Assembly (NCBI GenBank): GCA_903813345.2
Contig: CAIIXF020000003.1
Location: 16,322,931-16,382,930 of the forward strand
Direction of reading: 5' to 3'
DNA length: 60,000 nucleotides
From: Owenia fusiformis
Lineage: Eukaryota > Annelida > Polychaeta > Sabellida > Oweniidae
Part shown: positions 12,562-24,850 of the stretch, piece after piece
How positions within the stretch are numbered: the stretch's first letter is position 1
Layout: each line of letters opens with the position of its first letter
Notes under the pieces: generated by a model
What the model was told of the DNA's origin: nothing
The model's database searches: none
The model's input: only the letters and a program-made list of their open reading frames with translations
Made by a program: the position numbers and the translations under genes

Positions 12562-12994
12562 ACTAGTTCTATACGTTATCTAGCATACTCTTTTTACTGT
12601 ACGTTTGGCCTTAATATGGCATCAGTACAAATAGATCCCGTATTAGTAAATGATATAAACATCTGTAATGTTAATGATGATAAACTCACTATACATACAA
12701 TTAATAATTGAGAACCATGCAAGGCCTTATTTGTTATCATTACTGTTATCCGTATCTAGTATTATTAAATATATTTTCTTAGTATGATTGTTTTTATAGT
12801 CCTGTATGATTTAATGTATATTCCATATTTGATCTGTGAACGGCCTTTCATGTGATTCTGTATTTTTAAGCTAAACTTTATTGGTTTGGGCTTAATGCTA
12901 GGGGCTATTTTTAGCCTGGGATTACTTATTATAAAAGGCTTAAGCTTGTTTTATTAAATAATATTCTTTGGTTTTTGAAGATTTTTTCACAAAG
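12562..12994 (+). other. GHDC 3' flank
   Basis: Probable 3' untranslated and downstream sequence. No canonical AATAAA was seen; variant ATTAAA motifs occur near 12770 and 12955. No other gene is visible. Confidence 0.45.
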
Positions 12995-13168
12995 CAAAAC
13001 ATTATTTTTCATTCTAGATACAATAACATGCATATTGGCATACTTTGTTTTAATATAAGATTGTTATAAATCCAAGTTTTGCAAGTCACATGACCAATTC
13101 TTAGAGAGTTGATTGGTTGAAACAGTTGATATCAGATATGACAATTTGAAATTAGAAATAAGCTGTTA
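12995..13168. repeat. Right arm of the inverted repeat bracketing GHDC
   Basis: Reverse complement of 25-195, including the shared core TTCTAGATACAATAACATGC. See the left arm for the outer direct repeats. Confidence 0.85.
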
Positions 13169-13400
13169 TTCCGGTGGGAAATTGTATCAACTCCATTTCC
13201 ATAGTTTTAAAAAAGGATCTTGTAAATTGTTTCAAGGTATGATATTTAATATAAGATATCTCTAGGGTGAGACCAGTTGACATACAAAAAGTCAAGTTTC
13301 ACATAGCAATACTAAGTAAGATACAGACCTCTAAACTTTCAAACCTTGATTTCTCAGTTCCGTAAAAATGTGAGATAGTACAAAGTTATTCTCATGCGAC

Positions 13401-16400
13401 GAAATGTCAAATCTAAAGTCAGATTTGAATTTCTGAGAACATGTAGATGATTTTGAAAAAAAAAATTAGTCAATTTGAAGCAAGTTGAAAAAAGACCTTT
13501 TTGACCTTTTTTGACCTTGAGAAGGTCATTGAAGGTCAAATGTCAAATCTAAAGTCATATTTGAATTTCTGAGAACATGTAGATGATTTTGAAAATTTTT
13601 TTAGTCAATTTGAAGCAAGATGAAAAAATACCTTTTTGACCTTTTTGACATTGAGAAGGTCATTGAAGGTCAAATGTCAAATCTAAAGTCAGATTTGAAT
13701 TTCTGAGAACATGTAGATGATTTTGAAAAAAAAATTTAGTCAATTTGAAGCAAGTTGAAAAAAGACCTTTTTGACCTTTTTTGACTTTGAGAAGGTCAAA
13801 TGTCAAATCTTAAGTCAAATCTAAAGTCAGATTTGAATTTCTGAGAACACGTAGATGATTTTGAAAAAATTTTTTAGTCAATTTGAAGCAAGTTGAAAAC
13901 AGACCTTTTTGACCTTTTTTGACCTTGAGAAGGTCATTAAAGGTCAAATGTCAAATCTAAAGTCAGATTTGAATTTCTGAGAACATGTAGATGATTTTGA
14001 AAACAAAATTAGTCAATTTGAAGCAGGTTGAAAAAAGACCTTTTTGACCTTTTTTGACCTTGAGAAGGTCATTGAAGGTCAAATGTCAAATCTAAAGTCA
14101 TATTTGAATTTCTGAGAACATGTAGATGATTTTGAAAAAAAATTTAGTCAATTTGAAGCAAGATGAAAAAATACCTTTTTGACCTTTTTTGACATTGAGA
14201 AGGTCATTGAAGGTCAAATGTCAAATCTAAAGTCAGATTTGAATTTCTGAGAACATGTAAATGATTTTGAAAAAAAAATTTAGTCAATTTGAAGCAAGTT
14301 GAAAAAAGACCTTTTTGACCTTTTTTGACTCTGAGAAGGTCATTGAAGGTCAAATGTCAAATCTTAAGTCAAATCTAAAGTCAGATTTGAATTTCTGAGA
14401 AATGTAGATGATTTTGAAAAAATTTTTTAGTCAATTTGAAGCAAGTTGAAAACAGACCTTTTTGACCTTTTTTGACCTTGAGAAGGTCATTGAAGGTCAA
14501 ATGTCAAATCTTAAGTCAAATCTTAAGTCAGATTTGAATTTCTGAGAACACGTAGATGATTTTGAAAAAAAAATTTAGTCAATTTGAAGCAAGTTGAAAA
14601 CAGACCTTTTTGACCTTGAGAAGGTCATTGAAGGTCAAATGTCAAATCTAAAGTCAGATTTGAATTTCTGAGAACATGTAGATGATTTTGAAAAAAAAAT
14701 TTAGTCAATTTGAAGCAAGTTGAAAACAGACCTTTTTGACCTTTTTTGACCTTGAGAAGGTCATTAAAGGTCAAATGTCAAATCTAAAGTCAGATTTGAA
14801 TTTCTGAGAACATGTAGATGATTTTGAAAACAAAATTAGTCAATTTGAAGCAAGTTGAAAAAAGACCTTTTTTGACCTTGAGAAGGTCATTGAAGGTCAA
14901 ATGTCAAATCTAAAGTCATATTTGAATTTCTGAGAACATGTAGATGATTTTGAAAAAAAATTTAGTCAATTTGAAGCAAGTTGAAAACAGACCTTTTTGA
15001 CCTTTTTTGACTCTGAGAAGGTCATTGAAGGTCAAATGTCAAATCTTAAGTCAAATCTAAAGTCAGATTTGAATTTCTGAGAACACGTAGATGATTTTGA
15101 AAAAATTTTTTAGTCAATTTGAAGCAAGTTGAAAACAGACCTTTTTGACCTTTTTTGACCTTGAGAAGGTCATTGAAGGTCAAATGTCAAATCTTAAGTC
15201 AAATCTTAAGTCAGATTTGAATTTCTGAGAACACGTAGATGATTTTGAAAAAAAAATTTAGTCAATTTGAAGCAAGTTGAAAACAGACCTTTTTGACCTT
15301 GAGAAGGTCATTGAAGGTCAAATGTCAAATCTAAAGTCAGATTTGAATTTCTGAGAACATGTAGATGATTTTGAAAAAAAAAATTTAGTCAATTTGAAGC
15401 AAGTTGAAAAAAGACCTTTTTGACCTTTTTTGACTTTGAGAAGGTCATTGAAGGTCAAATGTCAAATCTTAAGTCAAATCTAAAGTCAGATTTGAACTTC
15501 TGAGAACACGTGGATGATTTTGAAAATTTTTTTAGTCAATTTGAAGCAAGTTGAAAACAGACCTTTTTGACCTTTGTTCCTTTTTTGACTTTGAGAAGGT
15601 CATTGAAGGTCAAATGTCAAATCTTAAGTCAAATCTAAAGTCAGATTTGAATTTCTGAGAACACGTAGATGAGTTTGAAAATTTTTTTTAGTCAATTTGA
15701 AGCAAGTTGAAAACAGACCTTTTTGACCTTTTTTGACATTGAGAAGGTCATTGAAGATCAAATGTCAAATCTAAAGTCAGATTTGAATTTCTGAGAACAT
15801 GTAAATGATTTTGAAAAAAAAATTTAGTCAATTTGAAGCAAGTTGAAAACAGACCTTTTTGACCTTTTTTGACCTTGAGAAGGTCATTGAAGGTCAAATG
15901 TCAAATCTTAAGTCAAATCTTAAGTCAGATTTGAATTTCTGAGAACACGTAGATGATTTTGAAAAAAAATTTAGTCAATTTGAAGCAAGTTGAAAACAGA
16001 CCTTTTTGACCTTTTTTGACCTTGAGAAGGTCATTGAAGGTCAAATCTAAAGTCAGATTTGAATTTCTGAGAACATGTAGATGATTTTGAAAAAAAAATT
16101 TAGTCAATTTGAAGCAAGTTGAAAAAAGACCTTTTTGACCTTTTATGACTTTGAGAAGGTCATTGAAGGTCAAATGTCAAATCTTAAGTCAAGTCTAAAT
16201 TCAGATTTGAATTTCTGAGAACACGTAGATGATTTTGAAAATTTTTTTTAGTCAATTTGAAGCAAGTTGAAAACCGACCTTTTTGACCTTTTTTGACCTT
16301 GAGAAGGTCATTGAAGGTCAAATGTCAAATCTTAAGTCAAATCTTAAGTCAGATTTGAATTTCTGAGAACACGTAGATGATTTTGAAAAAAAAATTTAGT

Positions 16401-16690
16401 CAATTTGAAGCAAGTTGAAAACAGACCTTTTTGACCTTTTTTGACCTTGAGAAGGTCATTGAAGGTCAAATGTCAAATCTAAAGTCAGATTTGAAGGTCA
16501 AATGTCAAATCTAAAGTCAGATTTTAATTTCTGAGAACATGTAGATGATTTTGAAAAAAAATTTAGTCAATGTGAAGCAAGTTGAAAAAAGACCTTTTTG
16601 ACCTTGAGAAGGTCATTGAAGGTCAAATGTCAAATCTAAAGTCAGATTTGAACTTCTGAGAACATGTAGATGATTTAGAAAAAAAATGAA
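13401..16690 (+). repeat. Satellite array 1, ~135-bp monomer, ~24 copies
   Basis: Head-to-tail units of about 125-150 bp. Each contains AGTCAGATTTGAATTTCTGA, GTAGATGATTTTGAAAA, AGTCAATTTGAAGCAAGTTG, a pair of TGACCT boxes and a pair of AGGTCA boxes. Subtypes alternate (TTGACCTTG, TTGACATTG, TTGACTTTG; with or without an extra AAATCTTAAGTC), so higher-order units have spread. The open frames inside it are chance frames. The same monomer forms a second array at 49846-51815. Confidence 0.96.
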
Positions 16691-16860
16691 GTCCATCTAA
16701 ACAGTATTTGTTAAGTTATAGGAAGTTGTAAGAAATTGTTACAGACGCCGGACGCCAACCGCCGGACGCCAACCACCAACCGCCGGACGCCAACCACCAA
16801 CTGCCGTCGCAAAAAAACGGAGACCATAACAATATGTCACCACTTTTGGTGGTGACATAA
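16670..16860 (+). mobile_element. Right terminus of the satellite-carrying element
   Basis: After the last monomer come GTTAAGTTATAGGAAGTTGT, a (GACGCC)-type microsatellite (16743-16806), and a hairpin with arms ATGTCACCAC and GTGGTGACAT (16834-16858). The identical order follows array 2. A terminal hairpin, microsatellite and internal tandem repeats are known from nonautonomous Helitron/Helentron elements and from bivalve pearl-like elements; the assignment here is inferred. Confidence 0.75.
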
Positions 16861-17410
16861 CAAATTGAAACAATAACTATTGGGAGAGGGGGCATAAAAC
16901 TCTTACTTTCTTCCCAAAGAGAATAGTAAAATAGAACACTCTGCCTAGTGGTATTTTAGACTAGAATAGACAGTGATAGCTTATCTTATTTTAAATCTTC
17001 TGTCAGCAAACAGTTTAACAATTAAGCTCAGTTGTATTTTAGCATGATCATAATCTTTTCAATTCAATTTCTGAGGGGTGGAAGGTTAATCTAAATTGCA
17101 ACTAATTATTCATGTATGTTGAAACATTGAAATATTGACCTTGCCTGCAATGTCATCAAAACACTATCACCAATTTTGACTGTCATGTTATTTGTGTATA
17201 ATTTCAATGTCATGTATTTGATTATTGATAATGAGCCCAAGTCACTTTTAGAGAGGTCGGGTGCCATCAAAATCAAGGTCAAACAGGATAGCCAACATCT
17301 AGTTCATGTAAGGGCAGAGGTTATATATATCAAGTCAAACTAAACAAATTTTAATATTTCGTATTATTTATATTAAGCATAAATCAAGTTACAAAATTTT
17401 GGAAATCACT
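16861..17410. other. Non-coding stretch, no feature seen
   Basis: AT-rich DNA between the satellite terminus and the next minisatellite. No exon or repeat was recognised. Confidence 0.45.
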
Positions 17411-17870
17411 ATCGATTATTCCTATATAATATTGAGATTCAAGATTGATTGTTCCTATTGGTTGTCCATATGTTGTGTTTCACCATTGATTGTTCTTTGG
17501 CTTGTGTTCCAATGATGTGATTCACTATTGATTGTTCCTACATTGAGATTCACAATTGATTGTTCCTATGTCATGTAGCACAATTGATTGTTCCAATGTT
17601 GTGTTTCACTTTTGATTGTTCTTATGTCTTGTATCACCATTGATTGTTCCTTTGTTGTGTTAACTATTGATTGTTCCTATGTCATGACATTGTATCACCA
17701 TTGATTGTTGTTGGGTTGTGTTTCACTATTGATTGTTCCAATATTGTTTTCACTATTGATTGTTTCCATTACAATTAATTGTTCCTATGTTATGTTTCAC
17801 CATACTGTTGGTTATTCCTATGCTATTTCACAATTGATTGTTCACTATGTTGAAGCTCCGCCATGTAGGC
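17411..17870 (+). repeat. Degenerate ~30-bp minisatellite (ATTGATTGTTCCTATG)
   Basis: About 14 degenerate copies of a unit built on CACTATTGATTGTTCCTATG, each followed by TTGTGTTT or similar. The open frame running through the end of it is not gene-like. Confidence 0.85.
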
Positions 17871-18105
17871 TATCACCCATTGACTTAGATTGTTCTTTAC
17901 ATCATTTTGTTTTGTGTCCTGTGGTTTCAGATTCCAGATTTCTATCATCTTCTATCAAAGTCACTGAAATGAAATAAAATGGATAAAATAGAATTTGAAA
18001 CCATTTCCTACTTTGCTTTATTAATTTTGAATAAAAAAAGATTAAAAAATAGACATTGTCTTTGAACAATTTCTTTGCATTTTGTCTTGATTTATGTCAT
18101 TAAAT

Positions 18106-18455
18106 ATTCATCTAGAAATATGGTTTCGAAAATTGTTTATCAAGTTTGAAAATTTAATTTTTTTTTGAAAATGTGATTTCTAGTTCAGGTTGATTCCTCA
18201 TAGACCCCATGTTACAAAATCACAAAAAGTGACATATCTTTTCTTGTATTGGACAGATAAAATTTTCCTTTACTGGACATATTTTAATTTGCATTACTGT
18301 TAGATACATAAGAGTTATATGAATACCGAACCACTAAAACAGATGTAATTTTAGTTAAAAGGAACTTTTTACTAAAACCGCCATGCTATCTGACCTGAAC
18401 GAGCCACGTGGTGGTGAAACTGGTAACTACCTACTCGCACCTGCGTTATTGTATA
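18106..18455 (+). repeat. Dispersed repeat, copy 2 (first copy 1162-1500)
   Basis: Direct copy of the 1162-1500 repeat with the same start ATATGGTTTCGAAAATTG and the same end near CTACCTACTCGCA. It lies upstream of the first lectin gene. Confidence 0.8.
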
Positions 18456-18938
18456 AGCAATTCAAAGATTTGACCCTTTTCACAAAATATGAACAAGACA
18501 TTAACATGACAAACTGACAAAACTACATTGTAATTTTTTACAGACACTGGCCACCGAATGCCAAACACTGATCACCGAACACATGTTAGGTAAGACATAC
18601 CTTGTATGTAAGGTGGGGCATATCTTGACTGTAAGGTAGGGCACACCTCGTATATTAGGTAGGGCATACATTTTCTACAATAACAATATAACCTAATACA
18701 TGACTTGTAATAAGTTTGGATTATCAGTTTGTTTATTTACAAATACCAAAGTCACAGTTATATGCAACATGAGTATCTATTATGCTTGTTATCATTACAA
18801 TATTAAATTCATCAGGGGCAACATTATTATCTTTAAACTTTCTTATTGAGGGGCAACTCTGAATGAATTATCTATAAACTTCCTCGCCCTGTATTTTGAT
18901 AAGATTGCAGCACAAAACTTGAATCATATCTAAGATTA

Positions 18939-19149
18939 CAGTAAAACCTGTGTAAACGGTGCTTTTGATGATACCCCAAAATGATTTTTTCATTTGGGAG
19001 GTGTTCTGTTAACATAGGTTAATATACATTAAATTAATTCATGTACATTAAATTAATAGGTAAAAGGACTCTGGAAAGTGTTCCAAACAATGTCAGATAT
19101 TCCACACATGGTCCACTTTCAGAGGTGCTCCACTTCACAGGTTTTACTG
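18939..19149. mobile_element. MITE, 211 bp, TIR CAGTAAAACCTGTG
   Basis: Perfect 14-bp terminal inverted repeats (CAGTAAAACCTGTG ... CACAGGTTTTACTG) bound a 211-bp non-coding segment about 90 bp before the first lectin gene's start codon. Target duplications are not clear, so the superfamily is not assigned. Confidence 0.75.
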
Positions 19150-19235
19150 GATTTTGTTATTTGAATGTAATACATCTCCAATTGGACATAATACCTACAC
19201 AAGGTTGACACATTTACTGCATATGGAATTCAGCC

Positions 19236-22200
19236 ATGGATTCTTGTTTTTCTCAGTTGATACTTGTGTCCCTGTTTCTCATACTCAATCCTACAGGGGT
19301 GAAGGGAGGTAAGAATTTTTTTTCTTTCTTGTTAGGATTATATCTGAAATACAAAAAATGAAATAGTGTTAAAAAAAGAAATTGGTAGTTGTTTTAATTT
19401 ATTATGATTTTTATTGATCACGATTTTGTTACATCTATTCTAATATGAAAAACAACTTTTTACAATCACATTTTTGTTAAGATAAATAATAAAACAAAAT
19501 TAAACAATTCTGTTCTAAAAATTGATTGATTTATGAAAAGAATTTTATCAGATTATTATTGAAGCTTTTGAGAAAAGTAAAGAGTTCATTGAACAATATT
19601 TCTATGGAAATGAAATTTTAGCATCTATAATCAATTCAAATATGTGATTGTTTTGGGCAATTTAAATGCTCAAGTTTCGAATATTTTTCAATTCAACCAA
19701 CCAGAGTAACTTTACTTGGTGGACTTATTTTATTGTTTCTAGCATTGTTATGAACAGGGGTAAAAGAATGAAAAAGATTCTTCTCTTCTGACCAAAACAT
19801 TTTAACAAATATTTTACTTAATTTCAGAAAGTGTGGGTGCATATAAAGGAGCTAGCATTGAGAAATCTGATCGCAGATGTAGAAGTGAAACTTTCAATTT
19901 AACTTGTGACATAGGATATGAGATAAATGTCATATCCAATGAGCATGGAGTTGGACAAACAGGTGATTGTTTATCTGGCACACCAATCTGCAAAGATGTA
20001 CTTCCAAGCAATAATGATCGACCAGTACTAATAAAAACAAATTGTAATGGAAGGCAAATCTGCAACAATTTGCGAGCTATACCGGGTACAAATTCTGCAG
20101 CAAAATGCAATGGTAGAAATCTGTACAATTATGAAAAGATAACTTATACATGTACATACATCCCAACTACAACAAAGACACCACAAACAACCACTAAGGG
20201 AAGTACAACTGAAGCTCTGACAACACAACAAGCTACCACAGATGCCATGACAACTAAACAAGCCACAACTGAGGCCAAGACAACAAAACAAACTACCACT
20301 GAGGCCATGACAACAACACAAACTACCAATGACCCCATGTCAACAAAACAAGCTACAAGTGAGGCCATGACAACACAACAAACCACAACTGAGGCCAAGA
20401 CAACAATACAAACTGTCACTGAGGCCATGACAACAATACAAACTACCAATGGTCCCATGTCAACAAAACAAGCTACAACTGAGACCATGACAACAAAACA
20501 AACTACTACGGAGGCCATGACAACAGGACAAACTACCAATGACCCCATGTCAACAAAACAATCTACAACTGAGGCTAAGACAAGAAAACAAACTACCACT
20601 GAGGCCATGACAACAAGACAAACTACCAATGACCCCATGACAACAAAACAAGCTACAACTGAGGCCATGACAACAAAACAAACTATCACTGAGGGCACGA
20701 CAAGAAAACAATCTACCAATGAGGTGATGACATCTAAACATTTCGCAACCGAGGCAATAACAACAAAACGAGATATAACTGAACCCATGACAACACAACA
20801 GACTACCAATAAGCCTGTGACAACTAAACAATCCACAAATGACAGCAATGCCATGACAACACAACAGATTACCACTGAGGCCATGATAACAAAACAAGCT
20901 ACCATTGAGGCCATGACAACAAACCAAGCTACCACTGTTGCCATGACAACACACCAAACTACCACTGAGGCCATGACAACACAAACTACCACTGAGGCCA
21001 TGACAAAACAAGCTGCAAGTGACAACAATACCATGGCAACAAAACAAGCTACCACCGAGGCCATGACAACACAACAAACTACCACCAAGCCTGTGGAAAA
21101 GGCAAAAACAACAAGGCAAACTACAAATGAACTCATGTCAACAAAACTAGCTACAACTGAGGATATAACAATAAAACAAACTACCAATGAGGCCATGACA
21201 ACTAAACAAACTATCACTGAGGCCATTACAACACAACACTCTACTGATGATGCCATTATAACACAAGAACAAACTTCCAATGCAGTCATGACACAACATA
21301 CAAAAATTGAGGACATGACAATACAACCAACAATGACTGAGACCATAACACAACAAAGCCCCACTGATGCTATTAAAATAACAGAAGAAACAACAACTGA
21401 AGTCATCACCAAACAGTCTACAACAATAATTACAAGTACAACTGAAGACTTATCATCAGAATATACAATTCAAGCAAAAGAAACATCAACAAATATATTA
21501 AGAAAAGGACGTACAACACCATCTGGACACACCAGTGAACAATCTAGTACAAAAGGGATAAGTTCAGAGACTCCATCAAGCAGTGCTCCATATGAGCAAA
21601 GTACATTGACTTTGAGATCTGCCACAAGTGAAGAAATTACATCCCCAACAAGCACAAATCCTGCAGAGATCAATCCTTCAGCCAGTTATCAAGAATTAGA
21701 AAGTAAGTTTGGATAGTGAGCCTTTTGGACAATGCACAATGTGTTTCATATAAGATATCATGAAAGATAGTAGTGGCAGCATTATATATTTTCAATTGAA
21801 CAATCTCTCTTTCAAATAAAATAATTCTAGCATTTTAATACTGTCTAAAGAATTCCATTCTAACTAACTACTAAAATGTTTATCTCAAAAGAAAGAAAAT
21901 GCCTTAAATTCAGGAGTCGATCTATTCCTTCTTCTTTGCTCACAATTTTAATTCCATCTTATCCCAATCTTGATCATGTGGAAATAAAATGGAAGCAAAC
22001 ACTTCTCTCTGAATTGCACCCTATACAACCACCAAAGGCACATACTTTTGCAGAGCTTGAAGAGTTAAATGTCTCAGATTGTTTCAAGGTCAGGGTGCAC
22101 TTTGGATTTTTTTGGAAATTTTGAAAAGAAAACCACTAGATATTCAAACATTCTGAAGAATTATCAACCCTCAATTAATAGTCTAGGTACACTAATGCAT

Positions 22201-23782
22201 CTTTTGTGCAAGAATGAAAGATGTTGATGATGTGTGGAATGAATTATGTTTATCTAAAAATAGCATATGGTAAAAGAATTTCATCAAACTGCACCCTGAT
22301 GACCTTAGGCACCATTGTATATTTCTCTGTCCTAAGTTTATTTGATATTATAGGAGTTCAAACTACACAGCAAATGTTTTTTGTAATGACTGTTTTTTGG
22401 GTTTTTTTCAGATATCATTGTGCTTATAGCTATTCTGCTTGGTATTGTGCTACTTATCATCATCATTGTGTTAATCTGTCTAATACTGAATAAGAAAAAG
22501 TAAGTAGAAAATTCACACACTTTAATCTAATTCATCATCACCCTTTACAGACTGTGCTATACGAAATTAGGCGGTGCGGACATAATATGCATAAGGTGCG
22601 AATATTAACGGTCTTTTTTGAATTTGAATTTGTGATATTTCATAAACTAAGGCATGATGGGTACTCAATTATAGTCATCCATTTGAATAGGATACCTAAT
22701 AAAAGGAAAATTTTGTCTACAGTTGTGTTTTTCATCCTTTAACGACGCACTAAGCATTCATCTTTCTCCATAGCAAAGAATTTGAAATTGCAGCTTTAAT
22801 ACACCGTTTACAGCCTTTATTCAGTATTGGTGATTGAGATGACCCATAGATATAAATTATTTTTTGCATTTTGAAAGTCATAAACTTTCTAATGTTTCCC
22901 ACTTTGTATAAAGTCACACAGGAATCTTTCAACTTTCAAAATGCAAATACAACTTTCATTGAAAGGTCATTCGATCACCAATTTAGAATGAATGCTTTTC
23001 AGCTGTGTAACAGCTGCGATTTCAAATTATATGCTTTGTAGAGAATAATATTGCTTCAAGTGTCGCTTAATAGAATGAAGTACACACCTATTTACTTATA
23101 TGCCTATGTTCGCTCCAACAAAACTCCATTCTGTTACTTTTGCCAAAGTGACTGTACTGTTTACTGTACCAGTTAATACAAATATTTTGCTCAGACATAT
23201 ATTAAAAATCCATCCATGAAGACATGTGATTATCTATAATGAGAAAGCACAAAGAACAACATATGAATTACAAAAAGATGCACAAACTAAACAAAACAAT
23301 ATAAGTAAACTGGCCACTGACTGTGTATCTCTTGTCAACCGTTTTTAAAATTACAAATAATATTGCATTTCAGAAAGCACGATAAAGTAACTGCTCCAAC
23401 ATTTTCCAACAAAGTATTCCACAATGAAGAAGATAACATTGAACAATTCAAGTTTAATACAAACAACAACATCGATAATGACATTGAAAATGATATGGCA
23501 AAAGATGACACAAAACCTGCACTAATACACACTAGTGATACTATCAAGCCACAATATAAAAATAGCAATGATAAGGCATCAAATATGAATCATGTACCGA
23601 CAATGGATGAGCCAGTAGCTGATTATGACAATAATTGGAATCCAAGCTACAACTCTCAGATAAGGACAAACATATCAAAGATAACGCAAGAGCTGAAGTT
23701 TAATCAAGGATCACGTCACCTCTCCTCCACTGTTGATAAGAGACATGAAAGGGATAGTGAACCAATACCAGATTATTATTAA
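19236..23782 (+). CDS. Single-pass membrane protein: SUEL-like lectin domain and mucin-like stalk
   Basis: Four exons join in phase to 814 aa: 19236-19308, 19828-21702, 22412-22499, 23374-23782. Exon 1 encodes a signal peptide (MDSCFSQLILVSLFLILN). Residues 42-133 resemble the SUEL/D-galactoside-binding lectin fold: spaced cysteines, the CNGRQIC motif and the closing YEKITYTC. Residues about 136-640 are a Thr-rich stalk of ~10-aa repeats such as TTEAMTTKQT, expected to carry O-glycans. Exon 3 encodes one membrane span (IIVLIAILLGIVLL...) followed by a KKKK stop-transfer. The ~135-residue tail is acidic and Asn-rich, with tyrosines in ADYDNNW and PDYY at the end. AATAAA lies at 23835-23840. 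It is probably a cell-surface glycan-binding receptor or adhesion protein; the ligand is unknown. Its layout matches the gene at 29947-39390. Confidence 0.88.
20205..21345 (+). repeat. 30-bp coding minisatellite (mucin repeats)
   Basis: About 35 imperfect 30-bp units of the form ACAACTGAGGCCATGACAAC encode the Thr-rich stalk. The array leaves long open frames on the opposite strand that are mere shadows. Copy number is likely to vary between alleles. Confidence 0.9.
22738..23075. mobile_element. Foldback element in intron 3 of the first lectin gene
   Basis: The arms 22757-22842 and 22963-23052 are reverse complements with decay (TTTGAAATTGCAGCT against AGCTGCGATTTCAAA; TTGGTGATTGAGATGACC against GGTCATTCGATCACCAA). 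It is non-coding, and no target duplication was identified. Confidence 0.65.
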
Positions 23783-23867
23783 TTAAAGTTAAAGATATAC
23801 TGGTAGTAATACTGTACTGTATATACAATGTATAAATAAATATAGTTCAAGCAACAAAAAACAATAA

Positions 23868-23970
23868 CAAGGCATTTACATGCAAAATGTCACCACCATT
23901 TGTTACAGATGCCATTACAAAAAAATGGAGGCCATAACAATATGTCACCACTTTTTTGCTGGTGACATAA
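23868..23970 (+). mobile_element. Short satellite-free copy of the hairpin-ended element
   Basis: About 100 bp with the family's left end AAGGCATTTACATGCAAAAT, then GTCACCACCATTTGTTACAG, and the right end AACAATATGTCACCAC...GGTGACATAA. It lacks both satellite and microsatellite. It lies just after the poly(A) signal of the first lectin gene. Confidence 0.75.
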
Positions 23971-24064
23971 AAAGTGATCATTGATGATACAGTATTGTAT
24001 AATAGTAGATTGATATATTATAATTAAGTATAAGATGTAATCAATAGAATAACAATACATAACA

Positions 24065-24272
24065 GTGTTCTCCCTAGGATTGTTTCTCAAGTGGGTGCAA
24101 AATTCTCATTTTCACAATTCAGTCCAAAATTGGTCAAAATATGCCCATTTTACATGATTTTTCTCATTTTCAAGTGGGTACAAATGAAATATCAGGTGGG
24201 TGCAAGCCTGTTTTTAAAATATCAGGTTGGTGCTGTGCCCAATTGCTTTAATGCTGGTGAGATCACTGTATA
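24065..24272 (+). repeat. Dispersed repeat (CAAGTGGGTGCAAAATTC family), copy 1
   Basis: About 205 bp shared in the same orientation with 29455-29660; both contain GGTGGGTGCAA, TGGTCAAAATATGCC and end GAGATCACTGT. There is no coding potential, and the class is unknown. Confidence 0.8.
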
Positions 24273-24577
24273 ATCATATAATAACCCACACAACTTTTTG
24301 GAGAATATTTTTTGAAAAAATCTGTTTTGGCTGACTCTGTAAATAAAACCAAGTCATTTGACAGCGGATTTTGAATTTCATTATCTCAAAGTCAGTGCTC
24401 AATCTTGAAAATGTGCAGTTTCAAAAAACATCATGCAATGAGTGAAACCGTATGGTACAGGATGGTCATGTACGTACTGGTAATCTTCTTTAAAGTGAGT
24501 ATTATATATATATTACACTGATAATGAGGCTGATAATGAAATTAAAAGTATCAACTAAAATGTTTGTAATGACTTGA

Positions 24578-24716
24578 TAAATGACTTTACCAAACATGGA
24601 GTAATATAAATGCTCTTTATGATACTGGTATGCCAATATACAACAGAGGACATGATATAATATCTAAGATGGATCATGAACCAGAGCCTGATTATGACAT
24701 CCCTAGGCAACATTGA
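24578..24716 (+). pseudogene. Orphan exon like a lectin-receptor cytoplasmic tail
   Basis: The frame ending in TGA at 24714-24716 reads NALYDTGMPIYNR, then MDHEPEPDYDIPRQH and stop. It resembles the tails of the neighbouring lectin receptors (NDIYDTG in the 873-aa protein; SEPIPDYY ending the 814-aa protein). It lies 0.8 kb after the first gene's stop, with an in-frame stop about 12 codons before NALYDTG and no obvious acceptor site. It may be a relic of a third receptor gene or an alternative terminal exon. Confidence 0.5.
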
Positions 24717-24850
24717 CAATAAGATACAAACTCAGTTAAATATAGATATAACTACAGAGCAAACATTAAACAAGCAGGGGTTCACTACTATAATTGTGAT
24801 AGGAGACATACATTTCCCAATGAGCTGATAGCAGATTATACTTAATGTCA

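Noticed and set aside
15925-16173. 82-aa minus-strand frame in the satellite
   Set aside because: Repeats the same ~45-aa phrase because the satellite repeats; no start context, splice sites or conservation expected.
20144-21412. Long minus-strand frames (422 and 189 aa) opposite the mucin exon
   Set aside because: They are the complement of the ACA-rich 30-bp coding repeat and read as hydrophobic Val/Met/Cys repeats with no exon signals; the + strand frame has a signal peptide, lectin motifs and matching splice phases.
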